From the NCBI GenBank assembly GCA_963695445.1, contig CAVOGV010000038.1, forward strand, positions 310,001-374,000: 64,000 nucleotides of DNA, written 5' to 3'. The position numbers and the translations under genes are program-made. How positions within the stretch are numbered: the stretch's first letter is position 1; each line of letters opens with the position of its first letter. This document shows positions 28,327 to 37,198 of this stretch, in pieces. This DNA comes from Thiohalocapsa sp963695445 (GTDB lineage: Bacteria; Pseudomonadota; Gammaproteobacteria; Chromatiales; Chromatiaceae). Under the pieces are notes generated by a model that saw only the letters and a program-made list of their open reading frames with translations, searched no databases and was not told where the DNA came from.

Positions 28327-29883
28327 TCAGCCGCCCTCTTCCGGGCGCATGTGCGGAAACAGCAGCACGTCGCGAATCGACGGCGAGTCGGTGAACAGCA
28401 TCACCAACCGATCGATGCCGATGCCCTCCCCCGCCGTCGGCGGCATGCCGTGCTCCAGCGCGCGGATGTAGTCGGCGTCGAAGTGCATGGCCTCGAGGTC
28501 GCCAGCGTCCTTTTCGGCCACCTGCCGGCGGAAGCGCTCGGCCTGATCCTCGGCATCGTTAAGCTCGGAGAAGCCGTTGGCGATCTCGCGTCCGCCGACG
28601 AAGAACTCGAAGCGGTCGGTGACAAAGGGGTCGTCGTCGTTGAGCCGCGCCAGCGGCGAGACCTCGGTTGGGTAGGCGGTGATGAAGGTCGGCTGCAGCA
28701 GGCGATGCTCGACGGTCTTCTCGAAGATCTCAACCTGCAGCTTGCCGAGCCCGTAGCTGTCCTTCAGATGCACCCCCAGGCGTTCGGCGACGGCGCGGGC
28801 CTGGCTAAGCGCATCGAGATCGGCGGCGGTCAGGTCCGGATTGAAGTGCAGGATCGACTCGCGCACGCTCATGCGCTGGAACGGCTGCGCCAAGTCGTAC
28901 GTCTCGCCCTGATAGGTCAGCGTCGTGCTGCCGAGCACGGCCTGGGCCATCTCGCGGATCATCGCCTCGGTGAGGTCGATCAGGTCCCTGTAGTCGGCAT
29001 AGGCCTGGTAGAACTCCAGCATCGTGAATTCCGGGTTGTGCCGCGTGGACAGCCCCTCATTGCGGAAATTGCGGTTGATCTCGTAGACCTTCTCGAAGCC
29101 GCCGACGACGAGGCGCTTCAAATACAGCTCCGGGGCGATGCGCAGGAACAGCTGCATGTCGAGCGCGTTGTGATGGGTCATGAACGGACGCGCGACGGCC
29201 CCGCCGGGGATCGCCTGCATCATCGGCGTCTCGACCTCGAGATAGTCCCTCGCGTTCAGGAACTCGCGAATGAACTGCACGATGCGGGTGCGCGTGCGAA
29301 AGGTGTCGCGTGTGGTCTGGTTCATGATCAGGTCCAGATAGCGCTGGCGGTAGCGGCTCTCCTGATCGGACAGGCCGTGGAACTTCTCCGGCAGCGGACG
29401 CAGGGACTTGGTCAGCAGCCGCAGCGAGTCGGCCTTGATGGACAGCTCGCCGGTCTTGGTCTTAAACAGCACGCCCGAGGCACCGCAGATGTCGCCGATG
29501 TCCAGGTCTTTCTTGAACCAGGCGTAGTCGTCGGTGCCGAGCAGGTCGCGCTGCACGAACAACTGAATGCGCCCGCTCATGTCCTGTAGATGGGCGAAGC
29601 TAGCCTTGCCCATGACGCGCCGGCTCATCAACCGCCCGGCCACCGTGGCGCGCACGTTGCGCGTCTCCAGCTCGCCGGCGTCCATGTCGCCGTACTCCGC
29701 GTGCAGCTCGCCGGCCACCACGTTGCGCCGGAAGTCGTTCGGGAAGGCTATGCCCTGCTCCCGGATCTGATTCAGTTTCTCGCGGCGCGCGGCGATCAGC
29801 TTGTTCTCTTCGAGTTGATCCTGCTCGCGCTCCGCCTCGGGGGCGTTCCCGGCATCGCTCCGGGTCGGCTGGCTGTCGCTCAT
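28327..29883 (-). CDS. lysS: Lysyl-tRNA synthetase, class II
   Basis: A 518-residue class II enzyme that charges tRNA-Lys. An N-terminal charged helix is followed by the OB-fold anticodon domain (about 70-175) and the catalytic domain. Motif 2 is seen as FRNEGLSTRHNPEFTMLEFY and motif 3 as GIGIDRLVMLFTD. All expected catalytic segments are intact and the length is normal. It lies downstream of prfB on the same strand, the usual prfB-lysS order of gammaproteobacteria, with 124 bases between them. Confidence 0.97.
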   Translation of the reverse strand: MSDSQPTRSDAGNAPEAEREQDQLEENKLIAARREKLNQIREQGIAFPNDFRRNVVAGELHAEYGDMDAGELETRNVRATVAGRLMSRRVMGKASFAHLQDMSGRIQLFVQRDLLGTDDYAWFKKDLDIGDICGASGVLFKTKTGELSIKADSLRLLTKSLRPLPEKFHGLSDQESRYRQRYLDLIMNQTTRDTFRTRTRIVQFIREFLNARDYLEVETPMMQAIPGGAVARPFMTHHNALDMQLFLRIAPELYLKRLVVGGFEKVYEINRNFRNEGLSTRHNPEFTMLEFYQAYADYRDLIDLTEAMIREMAQAVLGSTTLTYQGETYDLAQPFQRMSVRESILHFNPDLTAADLDALSQARAVAERLGVHLKDSYGLGKLQVEIFEKTVEHRLLQPTFITAYPTEVSPLARLNDDDPFVTDRFEFFVGGREIANGFSELNDAEDQAERFRRQVAEKDAGDLEAMHFDADYIRALEHGMPPTAGEGIGIDRLVMLFTDSPSIRDVLLFPHMRPEEGG

Positions 29884-30007
29884 GGTGTTCTGTATCGCTT
29901 AATAAGGGAGAGTGATCGGTCGCGATGGCGCGCTCAATCCGCGATCAGTGGAATTGGTGGAACCGCTTCGCTTGTTCCACCGGTCCAGGTTGTTTTGCAC
30001 TGTCACA

Positions 30008-31106
30008 TTAGAGACCGCTTTTTAGGCTGGCTTCGATGAACGGATCGAGGTGGCCGTCAAGCACTGCTTGGGTGTTGCCGGTCTCGACATTGGTCCGCAG
30101 GTCTTTAATGCGCGACTGATCGAGCACGTAGGAACGGATCTGGCTGCCCCAGCCGATGTCGGATTTGGTCGCTTCCAGCGCCTGCTGATCGGCGTTGCGC
30201 TTTTGCATCTCCAGCTCGTAGAGCTTGGCCTTGAGTTGCTTCATGGCCTGGTCCTTGTTCTTGTGCTGGGAGCGATCGTTCTGGCACTGGGTCACGGTGT
30301 TGGTCGGCAGGTGCGTGATGCGCACGGCGGATTCCGTCCGGTTGACGTGTTGGCCGCCGGCACCGGAGGCACGGTAGACGTCGATGCGCAGGTCCGCCGG
30401 GTTGATTTCGATCTCGACCGAGTCATCGACCTCGGGCGACACGAACACCGCGGCGAACGAGGTATGGCGGCGATTGCCGGAGTCGAACGGCGACTTGCGC
30501 ACCAGCCGGTGCACGCCGGTCTCGGTGCGCAGCCAGCCGAAGGCATGGTCCCCTTGCACGAAGATGACGGCGGACTTGATGCCGGCGACTTCGCCGGGCG
30601 AGACCTCCATCAGCTCGGCCTTGAAGCCGTGGGTCTCGGCCCAGCGCAGGTACATGCGCAGCAGCATCTCCGCCCAATCCTGTGCCTCGGTGCCGCCGGA
30701 GCCGGCCTGGATGTCGACGAAGGCGTTGGCGGCATCCATCTCGCCGGAGAACATGCGCCGGAATTCAAGATCGCCGACCCGATGCTCGAAGCTCTCCAGG
30801 TCCGCGGCCACGGCATCGACGGCATCGGCGTCGGCCTCTTCGGCAGCCATCTCCAGCAGATCGGTGGCGTCGGCGAGCCCGGCGTCCATCTCCTCGACGG
30901 TGACCACGATCGTCTCCAGTCCCGCGCGTTCGCGGCCGAGTTGCTGCGCCCGCTCCGGATCGTTCCAGACGTCCGGGGACTCCAGCTCGCGTAGGACCTC
31001 GGTCAGCCGTTCCTTCTTATCGGCATAGTCAAAGATACCCCCTCAGGGACGCAACGCGCCCCTGGAGGTCTGCGATATGCGCACGAATCGGATTGATGTC
31101 CTGCAT
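30008..31106 (-). CDS. prfB: Peptide chain release factor 2, programmed +1 frameshift
   Basis: RF2, which releases peptides at UGA and UAA. The zero frame starts at ATG 31106 and runs 25 codons (MQDINPIRAHIADLQGRVAS...GYL) to an in-frame TGA at 31029-31031. The rest is read after a +1 shift and is open to 30008. The SPF recognition tripeptide (VRKSPFDSGNRR) and the GGQ catalytic motif (GAGGQHVNRTES) are both present. Full length is about 366 residues, normal for RF2. Level-dependent frameshifting at the TGA is the known autoregulation. Confidence 0.96.
31028..31043 (-). promoter_or_regulatory. prfB programmed frameshift site
   Basis: On the coding strand the site reads AGGGGGTATCTTTGAC. An internal Shine-Dalgarno-like AGGGGG sits three bases before the slippery CTT, followed by TGA and C. 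This is the canonical RF2 arrangement. Confidence 0.95.
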
Positions 31107-31265
31107 GTGGATCTCGCTGGGCGGCAAAACCCTGCATTATACGACAAACTCGCGGCCTTGGGGGCTGTCTCTCCGGCGAGACAGACATAGCACCATGCCA
31201 GAACCGCACCCCTTTGGTTGACTATACTATGGGGTACGTAGATCAGCATCGACAAGGTACTCACT

Positions 31266-32018
31266 ATGGCCCGACTACCCCGATTCATCCTCCCCGGATA
31301 TCCCCAGCACGTGATCCAGCGCGGCAACAACCGTCAGCCCATCCTGCGCGACGAAGAGGACTACTGGTTCCTCTGGGGCAAACTGCGCGATGCGGCGCAC
31401 AAGTTCCAGTGCGACGTCCATGCCTATGTGCTGATGCCCAACCACTTCCATCTGATCCTGACTCCGTGGCAGAACGAAGGCATCGGCAAATTGATGCAGT
31501 ACACTGGCCGCTACTACGTACAGCACGTCAACGCCCGCTACGGACGCACCGGCACCCTGTGGGAAGGGCGCTATCGCGCAACCCTATTCGACCCCGCGGC
31601 CTACCTGCTGCAAGCGAGCCGCTACGTCGAACTCAACGCTGTTCGCACCGGGCTGGTTGCGTCCCCGCAGGACTACGACTGGTCCAGCTACGCCGCCAAC
31701 GCGCTGGGCACGGAGGACGAGCTGGTCACGCCACATGCCGCCTACAAGCAGCTAGGCCGCACCCTGAAAGCACGCCGCGATGCCTATCGGGCAGGTTTCG
31801 ACGAACCAACGGACGAAGTCTTCGTCCAGCACCTGCGCGATGCGACCAACAAGGCTTGGGTGTTCGGCGATGAGCGCTTCTGCCGCGAGATCGAAGGCAA
31901 GCTGAACCGTCGCGCCCTGCCCCGGCCTCGCGGCGGAGACCGACGCTCAGAGGCCTACCGTCGCTTGGCGCGACACGGCGGCGGACGCGAGTCGCTCAGT
32001 CAAGCCGGACAATCGTAG
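31266..32018 (+). CDS. REP-associated tyrosine transposase (RAYT)
   Basis: A 250-residue IS200/IS605-like Y1 transposase. It begins MARLPRFILPGYPQHVIQRG, has the HUH motif in YVLMPNHFHLIL and the catalytic-Tyr region ASRYVELNAVRTGLV, with GRTGTLWEGRYR between. RAYTs are single-copy domesticated transposases thought to mobilise REP hairpins. Three REP-like hairpins lie just downstream (32386-32487), which supports this reading. The polar C-terminal extension (about 170-250) is typical. All motifs are intact, so it may be active. Confidence 0.9.
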   Translation: MARLPRFILPGYPQHVIQRGNNRQPILRDEEDYWFLWGKLRDAAHKFQCDVHAYVLMPNHFHLILTPWQNEGIGKLMQYTGRYYVQHVNARYGRTGTLWEGRYRATLFDPAAYLLQASRYVELNAVRTGLVASPQDYDWSSYAANALGTEDELVTPHAAYKQLGRTLKARRDAYRAGFDEPTDEVFVQHLRDATNKAWVFGDERFCREIEGKLNRRALPRPRGGDRRSEAYRRLARHGGGRESLSQAGQS

Positions 32019-32385
32019 CGCTTGGGCAGGTTCGCCGGGCAGGCTAATCGTAAGGATAAGTCCATCCGGAAAGACCCGGCGACCTCACACCCTGACGATG
32101 GCAGAGCCACGGATGCATTAATTTCCGGTGAGGCCCGGATGCGCCGGCAGGGGTGATCGCCTAGGCGAGAACAGGGGATTTCCCCATAAGCCAAGCATGT
32201 CATGGCGACGATCTGCACGTCCTTGCGGCTTACGCGCTCGCGGTGGTTGACGGTGGCCACGTTGCAGCCGGCTTCGCGGAACAATGGGGTGTTGCGCGGA
32301 ATCGTGAACCTGAAGTTCGCCCGCGAACGAGCTACCTGTGACAATAGGTCCGCGTCGTTTGACTCGCGCCCTAGATGCGGCGGTA

Positions 32386-32487
32386 GGTGCGGTTTCAGCC
32401 GCATCACGGCCTGTTCTCGGAAAATCGGATGCGGCTAAAGCCGCACCTGCGAGGAGGCGCCATATTTGTGCGGCTTCAGCCGCACGG
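32386..32487. repeat. REP-like hairpins (three units)
   Basis: Unit 1 (about 32386-32404, TGCGGTTTCAGCCGCA) and unit 2 (about 32428-32447, TGCGGCTAAAGCCGCA) are inverted copies sharing a GATGCGGCT...CCGCACCT frame, like a BIME pair. Unit 3 (32468-32486, GTGCGGCTTCAGCCGCAC) is a lone hairpin just after panD. All lie downstream of the RAYT gene. Confidence 0.65.
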
Positions 32488-32499
32488 CAAGCGCTGAGA

Positions 32500-32880
32500 T
32501 CAAGCAGCTTGAGCGGGAATGTGATCGTTGGTACCGATGACCTGGTTGTGCTCGTCACAGTAGACCAGCGACGGCTTGAAGGCGGCGGCTTCCTGCTCGC
32601 TCATGCCGGCGTAACAGCAGATGATCACCCGATGGCCGGGCGAGGCCTTGTGCGCGGCGGCGCCGTTGACCGAGATGATGCGCGAGCCGGCCTCGGCGCG
32701 AATGGCGTAGGTACTGAAACGCTCCCCGTTGGCGAGGTTGTAGATGTGTAGCTGCTCATACTCGCGGATACCGGCGAGACGCATCAGGTCTTCGTCGATG
32801 GCGCACGAGCCCTCGTACTCCAGCTCTGCGTGGGTAACGCAGGCACGGTGCAGCTTGCACTTAAGCAACGTCAATTGCAT
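32500..32880 (-). CDS. panD: Aspartate 1-decarboxylase
   Basis: A 126-residue pyruvoyl enzyme making beta-alanine for pantothenate. The self-cleavage site Gly-Ser is visible in ELEYEGSCAIDEDLM, giving the pyruvoyl group at Ser25. Other conserved segments are LLKCKLHRACVT, INGAAAH-like VNGAAAHKASPGH and VIICCYAGM. Length and order are normal. It lies about 230 bases downstream of panC on the same strand. Confidence 0.96.
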   Translation of the reverse strand: MQLTLLKCKLHRACVTHAELEYEGSCAIDEDLMRLAGIREYEQLHIYNLANGERFSTYAIRAEAGSRIISVNGAAAHKASPGHRVIICCYAGMSEQEAAAFKPSLVYCDEHNQVIGTNDHIPAQAA

Positions 32881-33106
32881 GTCCGATACCTCCCGGTGGA
32901 CGGGTCCCGGCCCCGTCGCTTCGATGCGTTGAATTTGTTTTCTGATGACGCCCCGCAGCGTTGCCCGTTCGGCGCCCGCTCGGTCTTGGCGACCAACGGG
33001 CCCTTTTTGCTGCGGTGCAATATAACGCCATTGTCTCAGCGCAATGATCGGTATTGCAACAAGTAATCAGCGCGCGGAGACACAAGGATCGGCCTCGTGG
33101 CGCGTC

Positions 33107-33982
33107 TCATGCCTTCTCCGCAGGCACCGACGATTCGGGTAGGTCGAACTCCAGATTGTCGATCAGCCGCGCCTTGCCCAGGTAGGCTGCCGCCAGAACC
33201 ACCAACGCGCGGTCGCCGGCCTGCGGATGGGCCAGATCCGCGCGCCGGCGCACACTGACATAGTCGGGCTTGAAGCCGGACGCTGCCAGCCCGCGGGCCG
33301 CATCCCATTCCGCATCGGCGGTGGCCTCGCCAGCCTTGACCGCGTCGGCCAACCGTTGTAACTGCACCTGCAGCAGCGGGGCTTGCGCGCGCTGCTCCGG
33401 TGTCAGGTAGCCGTTGCGAGAACTCAAGGCCAAACCGTCCGCCTCGCGCACGACCGGATGGCCGACGATCTCCACCGACAGATCGAGCTCAGCGGTCATG
33501 CGCCGGATCACCATCAATTGCTGATAGTCCTTGGCACCAAAGATAGCGACATCAGGTTGCACCATATTGAACAGCTTGGCGACGACGGTGGCGACGCCAC
33601 GGAAGTGGCCGGGTCGGCTGGCACCGCACAGCATGTCCGATAAAACGGGGACTTCGACGAAGGTCTGGTCGTCGCGGCCGTGCGGATACACCTCGGATTC
33701 TGTCGGCGCGAACAGGCAGTGATTGCCGGCCTGGGCGAGCATCTCGGCGTCGCGTTCCGGTGTGCGCGGATAGGCATACAGATCCTCGCCTGGACCGAAC
33801 TGTAGGGGATTGACAAAGATACTGGTAACGACCCGATCTGCCCGGTCCAGGGCATCTCGCACCAACGCGAGATGGCCGGCGTGCAGGTTGCCCATGGTCG
33901 GAACCAACCCCACGCGCAGCCCGGCCCGGCGCCAGTCCGCAACCCGCGCACGCAGCGCGGAAATCTGGTGTATGGTCTGCAT
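33107..33982 (-). CDS. panC: Pantothenate synthetase
   Basis: A 291-residue ligase joining pantoate and beta-alanine with ATP. Signatures are VPTMGNLHAGHLALVR (the HIGH-like motif), SIFVNPLQFGPGEDLYAYPRT and FGAKDYQQLMVIRRM, with the KMSKS-like region LALSSRNGYL. The start at 33982 (MQTIHQISALRARV) is set by the family N-terminus; the longer frame to 34402 is not coding. It follows panB by only 23 bases, so the two are cotranscribed. Confidence 0.96.
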   Translation of the reverse strand: MQTIHQISALRARVADWRRAGLRVGLVPTMGNLHAGHLALVRDALDRADRVVTSIFVNPLQFGPGEDLYAYPRTPERDAEMLAQAGNHCLFAPTESEVYPHGRDDQTFVEVPVLSDMLCGASRPGHFRGVATVVAKLFNMVQPDVAIFGAKDYQQLMVIRRMTAELDLSVEIVGHPVVREADGLALSSRNGYLTPEQRAQAPLLQVQLQRLADAVKAGEATADAEWDAARGLAASGFKPDYVSVRRRADLAHPQAGDRALVVLAAAYLGKARLIDNLEFDLPESSVPAEKA

Positions 33983-34005
33983 CGGCTCGCTCCGGCGATA
34001 TTGAC

Positions 34006-34803
34006 TCAGAACAGGGTATGCTCCGGCCCCGGAAAGGCTCCGGACCGCACCGCCGCCACGTAGGCGGCGATGGCGTCCGACACGCTGCCGCCAGTGTCCA
34101 TGAAATTCCGGCTGAAACGCGGCGGGCGTCCGGCAGTCAGGCCCAGCATGTCGTGCAGCACCAGCACCTGCCCATCGCAGCGGTTTCCGGCACCGATGCC
34201 GATCACGGGGATCAGCAACTCCGCGGACAAGGCCGCGGCCAGTTCCGCCGGAACACATTCCAGCACCAGGATGGATGCGCCGGCATCTTGCAGCGCCAAC
34301 GCGTCCGCGCGAATGACGGCCGCTCCGGCATCGTCCTTGCCCTGGTAGCGATAACCTCCGAGCTGATGCACCGATTGCGGCAACAAACCCAGATGGGCGC
34401 ACACCGGAGCACCGTAGCGGGTCAGCAGGCGCACGGTCTCGATCGCCGCGCCCTCGAGCTTGACCATCACCGCGCCTCCCTCACCCATGAGCCGCTCGGC
34501 AGCCGCCAATGCGCGCTCCGGGGAAGCGTAGCTCATGAAGGGCATATCCGCGATCACCAGCGCGCGCTCGCTGACGCGGCTGACGCATTGGCTATGGTAG
34601 ACCATGTGATCGAGGGTTACCGGCACCGTGGTGGCATGGCCCTGCAGCACCATGCCGAGGGAGTCTCCGACCAACAGTACATCGACGCCGGAGCCCTCCA
34701 GCACACGGCAAAAGGCCGCGTCGTAGCAGGTTAAACAGACAATGCGCTCGCCACGCTGCTTCATGCTGGCGAGACTGGTGCTGGTGGTGCGGTCGACGGG
34801 CAT
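34006..34803 (-). CDS. panB: Ketopantoate hydroxymethyltransferase
   Basis: A 265-residue enzyme of pantothenate synthesis transferring a hydroxymethyl group from methylene-THF to ketoisovalerate. Conserved segments include CLTCYDAAFCRVLEGSGVD, VGDSLGMVLQGHATT, the metal-binding ADMPFMSY and GIGAGNRCDGQVLVLHDMLG. ATG 34803 (MPVDRTTSTSL) is chosen; upstream sequence in frame is not family-like. It forms an operon with panC. Confidence 0.96.
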   Translation of the reverse strand: MPVDRTTSTSLASMKQRGERIVCLTCYDAAFCRVLEGSGVDVLLVGDSLGMVLQGHATTVPVTLDHMVYHSQCVSRVSERALVIADMPFMSYASPERALAAAERLMGEGGAVMVKLEGAAIETVRLLTRYGAPVCAHLGLLPQSVHQLGGYRYQGKDDAGAAVIRADALALQDAGASILVLECVPAELAAALSAELLIPVIGIGAGNRCDGQVLVLHDMLGLTAGRPPRFSRNFMDTGGSVSDAIAAYVAAVRSGAFPGPEHTLF

Positions 34804-35186
34804 CGGCGTTCTCGTTGGCCTGTCATAGGGCGGCCGGTGTTGTGGGACAGCGGACCGGACGCCGGCTCTTTTCGCTGTTTTTCCCGATGACGATACAGCG
34901 CGCACCGAGATTCGTTGCCAGTCGCAACGAGCGGCTCGAAAGACCACTCGCCGAATTGGCCATATGCACTGGCTCAGCGCTCGCGGCCCCGAGCGGGGCG
35001 CTCAGGATAAAGCGACCGGCGCCCACATGCCAGACCGACCGTCACGAGACCGCGGCCGAGACCACCGGGAGCCCGACGAATCGATGACCGGCCGAGGCAG
35101 AGAGAGGGGATTACAGACAGCTTCGCGGGCCAGGCGCCTTGCTACCAGACCGCTCGGCAAGCGAGCCATAGGGCCTACTCGCCAAA
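34804..35186. other. Gap between pcnB and panB, no folK
   Basis: About 380 bases. In many gammaproteobacteria folK lies between pcnB and panB. I searched this gap on the minus strand for the folK start motif (GLGSNLGD) and its downstream motifs and found none. No other gene is evident. Confidence 0.45.
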
Positions 35187-36536
35187 CTACTCGCCGGTCT
35201 GCTCACCAACGCGATCGCCCGACTCCCCGGCGGACTTCGGCTTGCGTCGCCGCCGACGCTTGCGCTTGATGCCGCCGGTCATGCGCGCGCGCTCGCTGGC
35301 ATCCACGTCTTGGAATCGGGTCCACCATTCCGCGATCTCCGGGTCCACCTCGCCGGCCTCGGCGCGCAACAGCAGAAAGTCGTAGGCAGCGCGGAAGCGC
35401 GGATGCGCGATCAGGGCCATCGGTCGCTTGCCTTGGCGCAGCTCAAGCCGCGGTTGTAGCGACCAGATTTCGCGCATGGGCAGGCCAAAGCGCTTCGGAA
35501 TTGCCACGTGTCGCTGCTGACGCGACGCCACCTCATGCGACGCACTGGCCATGGCCTCGGCCCAGGCCGCGCCCTGGTCGAGCAGGGCTTGATAGCGCAG
35601 CCGGACGGGCTCCCACATCAGCACCGCAAATAGAAATGCCGGCGCGACGGACTTGCCGTCGAGGATGCGCTGGTCGGTATTATTCAAACCGCGACTGACG
35701 AAGGTGATGGGGAAGTCGTGATCCTCCCGCGCCAGCATCTCGTCGGTCTCGGGAAACAACTGCGCGAACAGATCGTAATGGCGCAGCTTCTCGAAGGCAT
35801 TCAGCGCGTAGCCGGTATGGAACAGCTTCAGTATCTCTTCGAACAGACGCGCCGGCGGCACCTCAGCCAACAGCGGCGCCATCGCTGGCAGCGGTGCCTC
35901 GCAGGCGGGGTCGATCCTGAAGCCCAGCTTGCAGGCGAAACGCACGGCCCGCAGCATCCGCACCGGGTCCTCGCGATAGCGGGCCTCGATGTCTGTGCCG
36001 ATCAGCCGCAGCCAACCCTCACGGATGTCGTCCAGGCCACCGGCGTAGTCCACCAGCGAGAAGTCTTCGATGTTGTAATACAGCGCGTTGATGGTGAAGT
36101 CGCGCCGCAGGGCATCTTCGGCGATGGTGCCGTAGACGTTGTCGCGCAGGATCATGCCGTTGGCCACCAGGCGATCGGTGACATCCTCCGCGTCGACGTC
36201 GGTATCTTCCACCGCCGGGGCGCCGCGGAAGGTAGCCACCTCGATGATCTCGGGGCCAAAAAAGACATGCGCCAAACGGAAGCGCCGACCGATCAGCCGG
36301 CAATTGCGGAACACGGCACGTACCTGCTCCGGCGTCGCGTCGGTGGCGACATCGAAGTCCTTCGGCTCGTGGCCGAGCAGCAGGTCGCGCACGCCGCCGC
36401 CGACGAGGAAGGCCTGGTGACCGGCCTGCGACAGACGGTACAGCACCTTGAGCGCATTCTGGCTGATGTTCGCCCGCGAGATGGTGTGCTCCGGGCGCGG
36501 AACGATCAGGGGTTGGAGCGTGGGTTCTTGCAGCAA
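35187..36536 (-). CDS. pcnB: Poly(A) polymerase I
   Basis: A 449-residue class II CCA-adding/poly(A) polymerase family enzyme that adds 3' tails to RNA and promotes decay. The signature is HQAFLVGGGVRDLLLG followed by the catalytic acids in PKDFDVATDATPEQV, then FRNCRLIGRRFRLAHV and the EIIEVATFRG strand. The basic Lys/Arg-rich C-terminus (GGIKRKRRRRRKPKSAG) is typical of PcnB rather than Cca. The first possible start after an upstream in-frame TAG is TTG 36536; E. coli pcnB also uses a weak start codon. Confidence 0.93.
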   Translation of the reverse strand: MLQEPTLQPLIVPRPEHTISRANISQNALKVLYRLSQAGHQAFLVGGGVRDLLLGHEPKDFDVATDATPEQVRAVFRNCRLIGRRFRLAHVFFGPEIIEVATFRGAPAVEDTDVDAEDVTDRLVANGMILRDNVYGTIAEDALRRDFTINALYYNIEDFSLVDYAGGLDDIREGWLRLIGTDIEARYREDPVRMLRAVRFACKLGFRIDPACEAPLPAMAPLLAEVPPARLFEEILKLFHTGYALNAFEKLRHYDLFAQLFPETDEMLAREDHDFPITFVSRGLNNTDQRILDGKSVAPAFLFAVLMWEPVRLRYQALLDQGAAWAEAMASASHEVASRQQRHVAIPKRFGLPMREIWSLQPRLELRQGKRPMALIAHPRFRAAYDFLLLRAEAGEVDPEIAEWWTRFQDVDASERARMTGGIKRKRRRRRKPKSAGESGDRVGEQTGE

Positions 36537-36731
36537 ACGGCCTGGGCTTCCCTAGTCGGCTGGGGGATCGGCATGCGGGCGAACGTACACCGGGCAAGAC
36601 AACTCCCGGCACCGCTTCGGCCCGCTGGATCGTCTCTCCACAGCGCAATTGAACGGTGTTATCACGGATCATCGCGGCGCTTGAGCAAACCGCGAATTCC
36701 CGTATAATACGCGATTCTGACCGGTTCTTCT

Positions 36732-36806
36732 GCTCCCTTCGTCTAACGGTTAGGACGCTGGCCTCTCACGTCGGTAACAGGGGTTCGAATCCCCTAGGGA
36801 GCGCCA
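36732..36806 (+). tRNA. tRNA-Glu (CTC)
   Basis: A 75-base tRNA with CCA encoded. The acceptor stem GCTCCCT pairs with AGGGAGC. The D arm is GTCTAACGGTTAGGAC-like, the anticodon stem is CTGGC/GTCGG with loop CTCTCAC (anticodon CTC), and the T arm is CAGGGGTTCGAATCCCCT. The anticodon reads GAG, so the tRNA carries glutamate. Confidence 0.95.
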
Positions 36807-36829
36807 ATTTTGACCAGTGCCAAAACAAG

Positions 36830-36864
36830 CGGCCGCGCAAGTGCATGCGCGGCCGTTTTCGTTT
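36830..36864 (+). terminator. Rho-independent terminator after tRNA-Glu
   Basis: A perfect 10-bp stem (CGGCCGCGCA at 36830-36839, complement at 36846-36855) with a 6-base loop, followed by TTTTCGTTT. Its position 24 bases after the tRNA suits termination of the tRNA transcript. Confidence 0.85.
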
Positions 36865-36929
36865 GGGATCAGGTCCGGGTAGCTTCACCACATAGCTGAG
36901 GCGCCTGACGCGCCGCCGCTGAGTCGCTG

Positions 36930-37076
36930 CACGTCCTGAAGGGCGCTAACGCGCCCTAGCCGACCAGAGGTCGGCGTTCCATGGGACCGCCGACTTCTAG
37001 TCGGCCCGCTGCGGGATTGACGGTTCTCAAGTGACGCGGCGCCGATGGGTCGCTGCACATCCTCAAGGGCGCTCGG
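36930..37076 (-). repeat. Dispersed triple-hairpin repeat, copy C plus a partial copy
   Basis: On the minus strand it reads GACTAGAAGTCGGCGGTCCC then ATGGAACGCCGACCTCTGGT and on to a GGGCGC...GCGCCC hairpin. It matches the tandem copies at 63248-63470. A second, partial copy (CGCCCTTGAGGATGTGCAGC on the minus strand) lies at about 37033-37076. Confidence 0.65.
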
Positions 37077-37198
37077 CAAAAGTGGTTCCCTAGATAGATG
37101 CGAACGGCCAGGGAGCCAGGTGGGTACAACTCCGGCACCGTTAGCGGCGACATGATGCCCCTTAGTTGGCCATCAGCGGCGAATACGGAACCCTGAGC

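Noticed and set aside
28351..29589. Long plus frame (412 codons) opposite lysS
   Set aside because: lysS is certain; the antisense frame shows only low-complexity Leu/Gly/Gln/Arg sequence.
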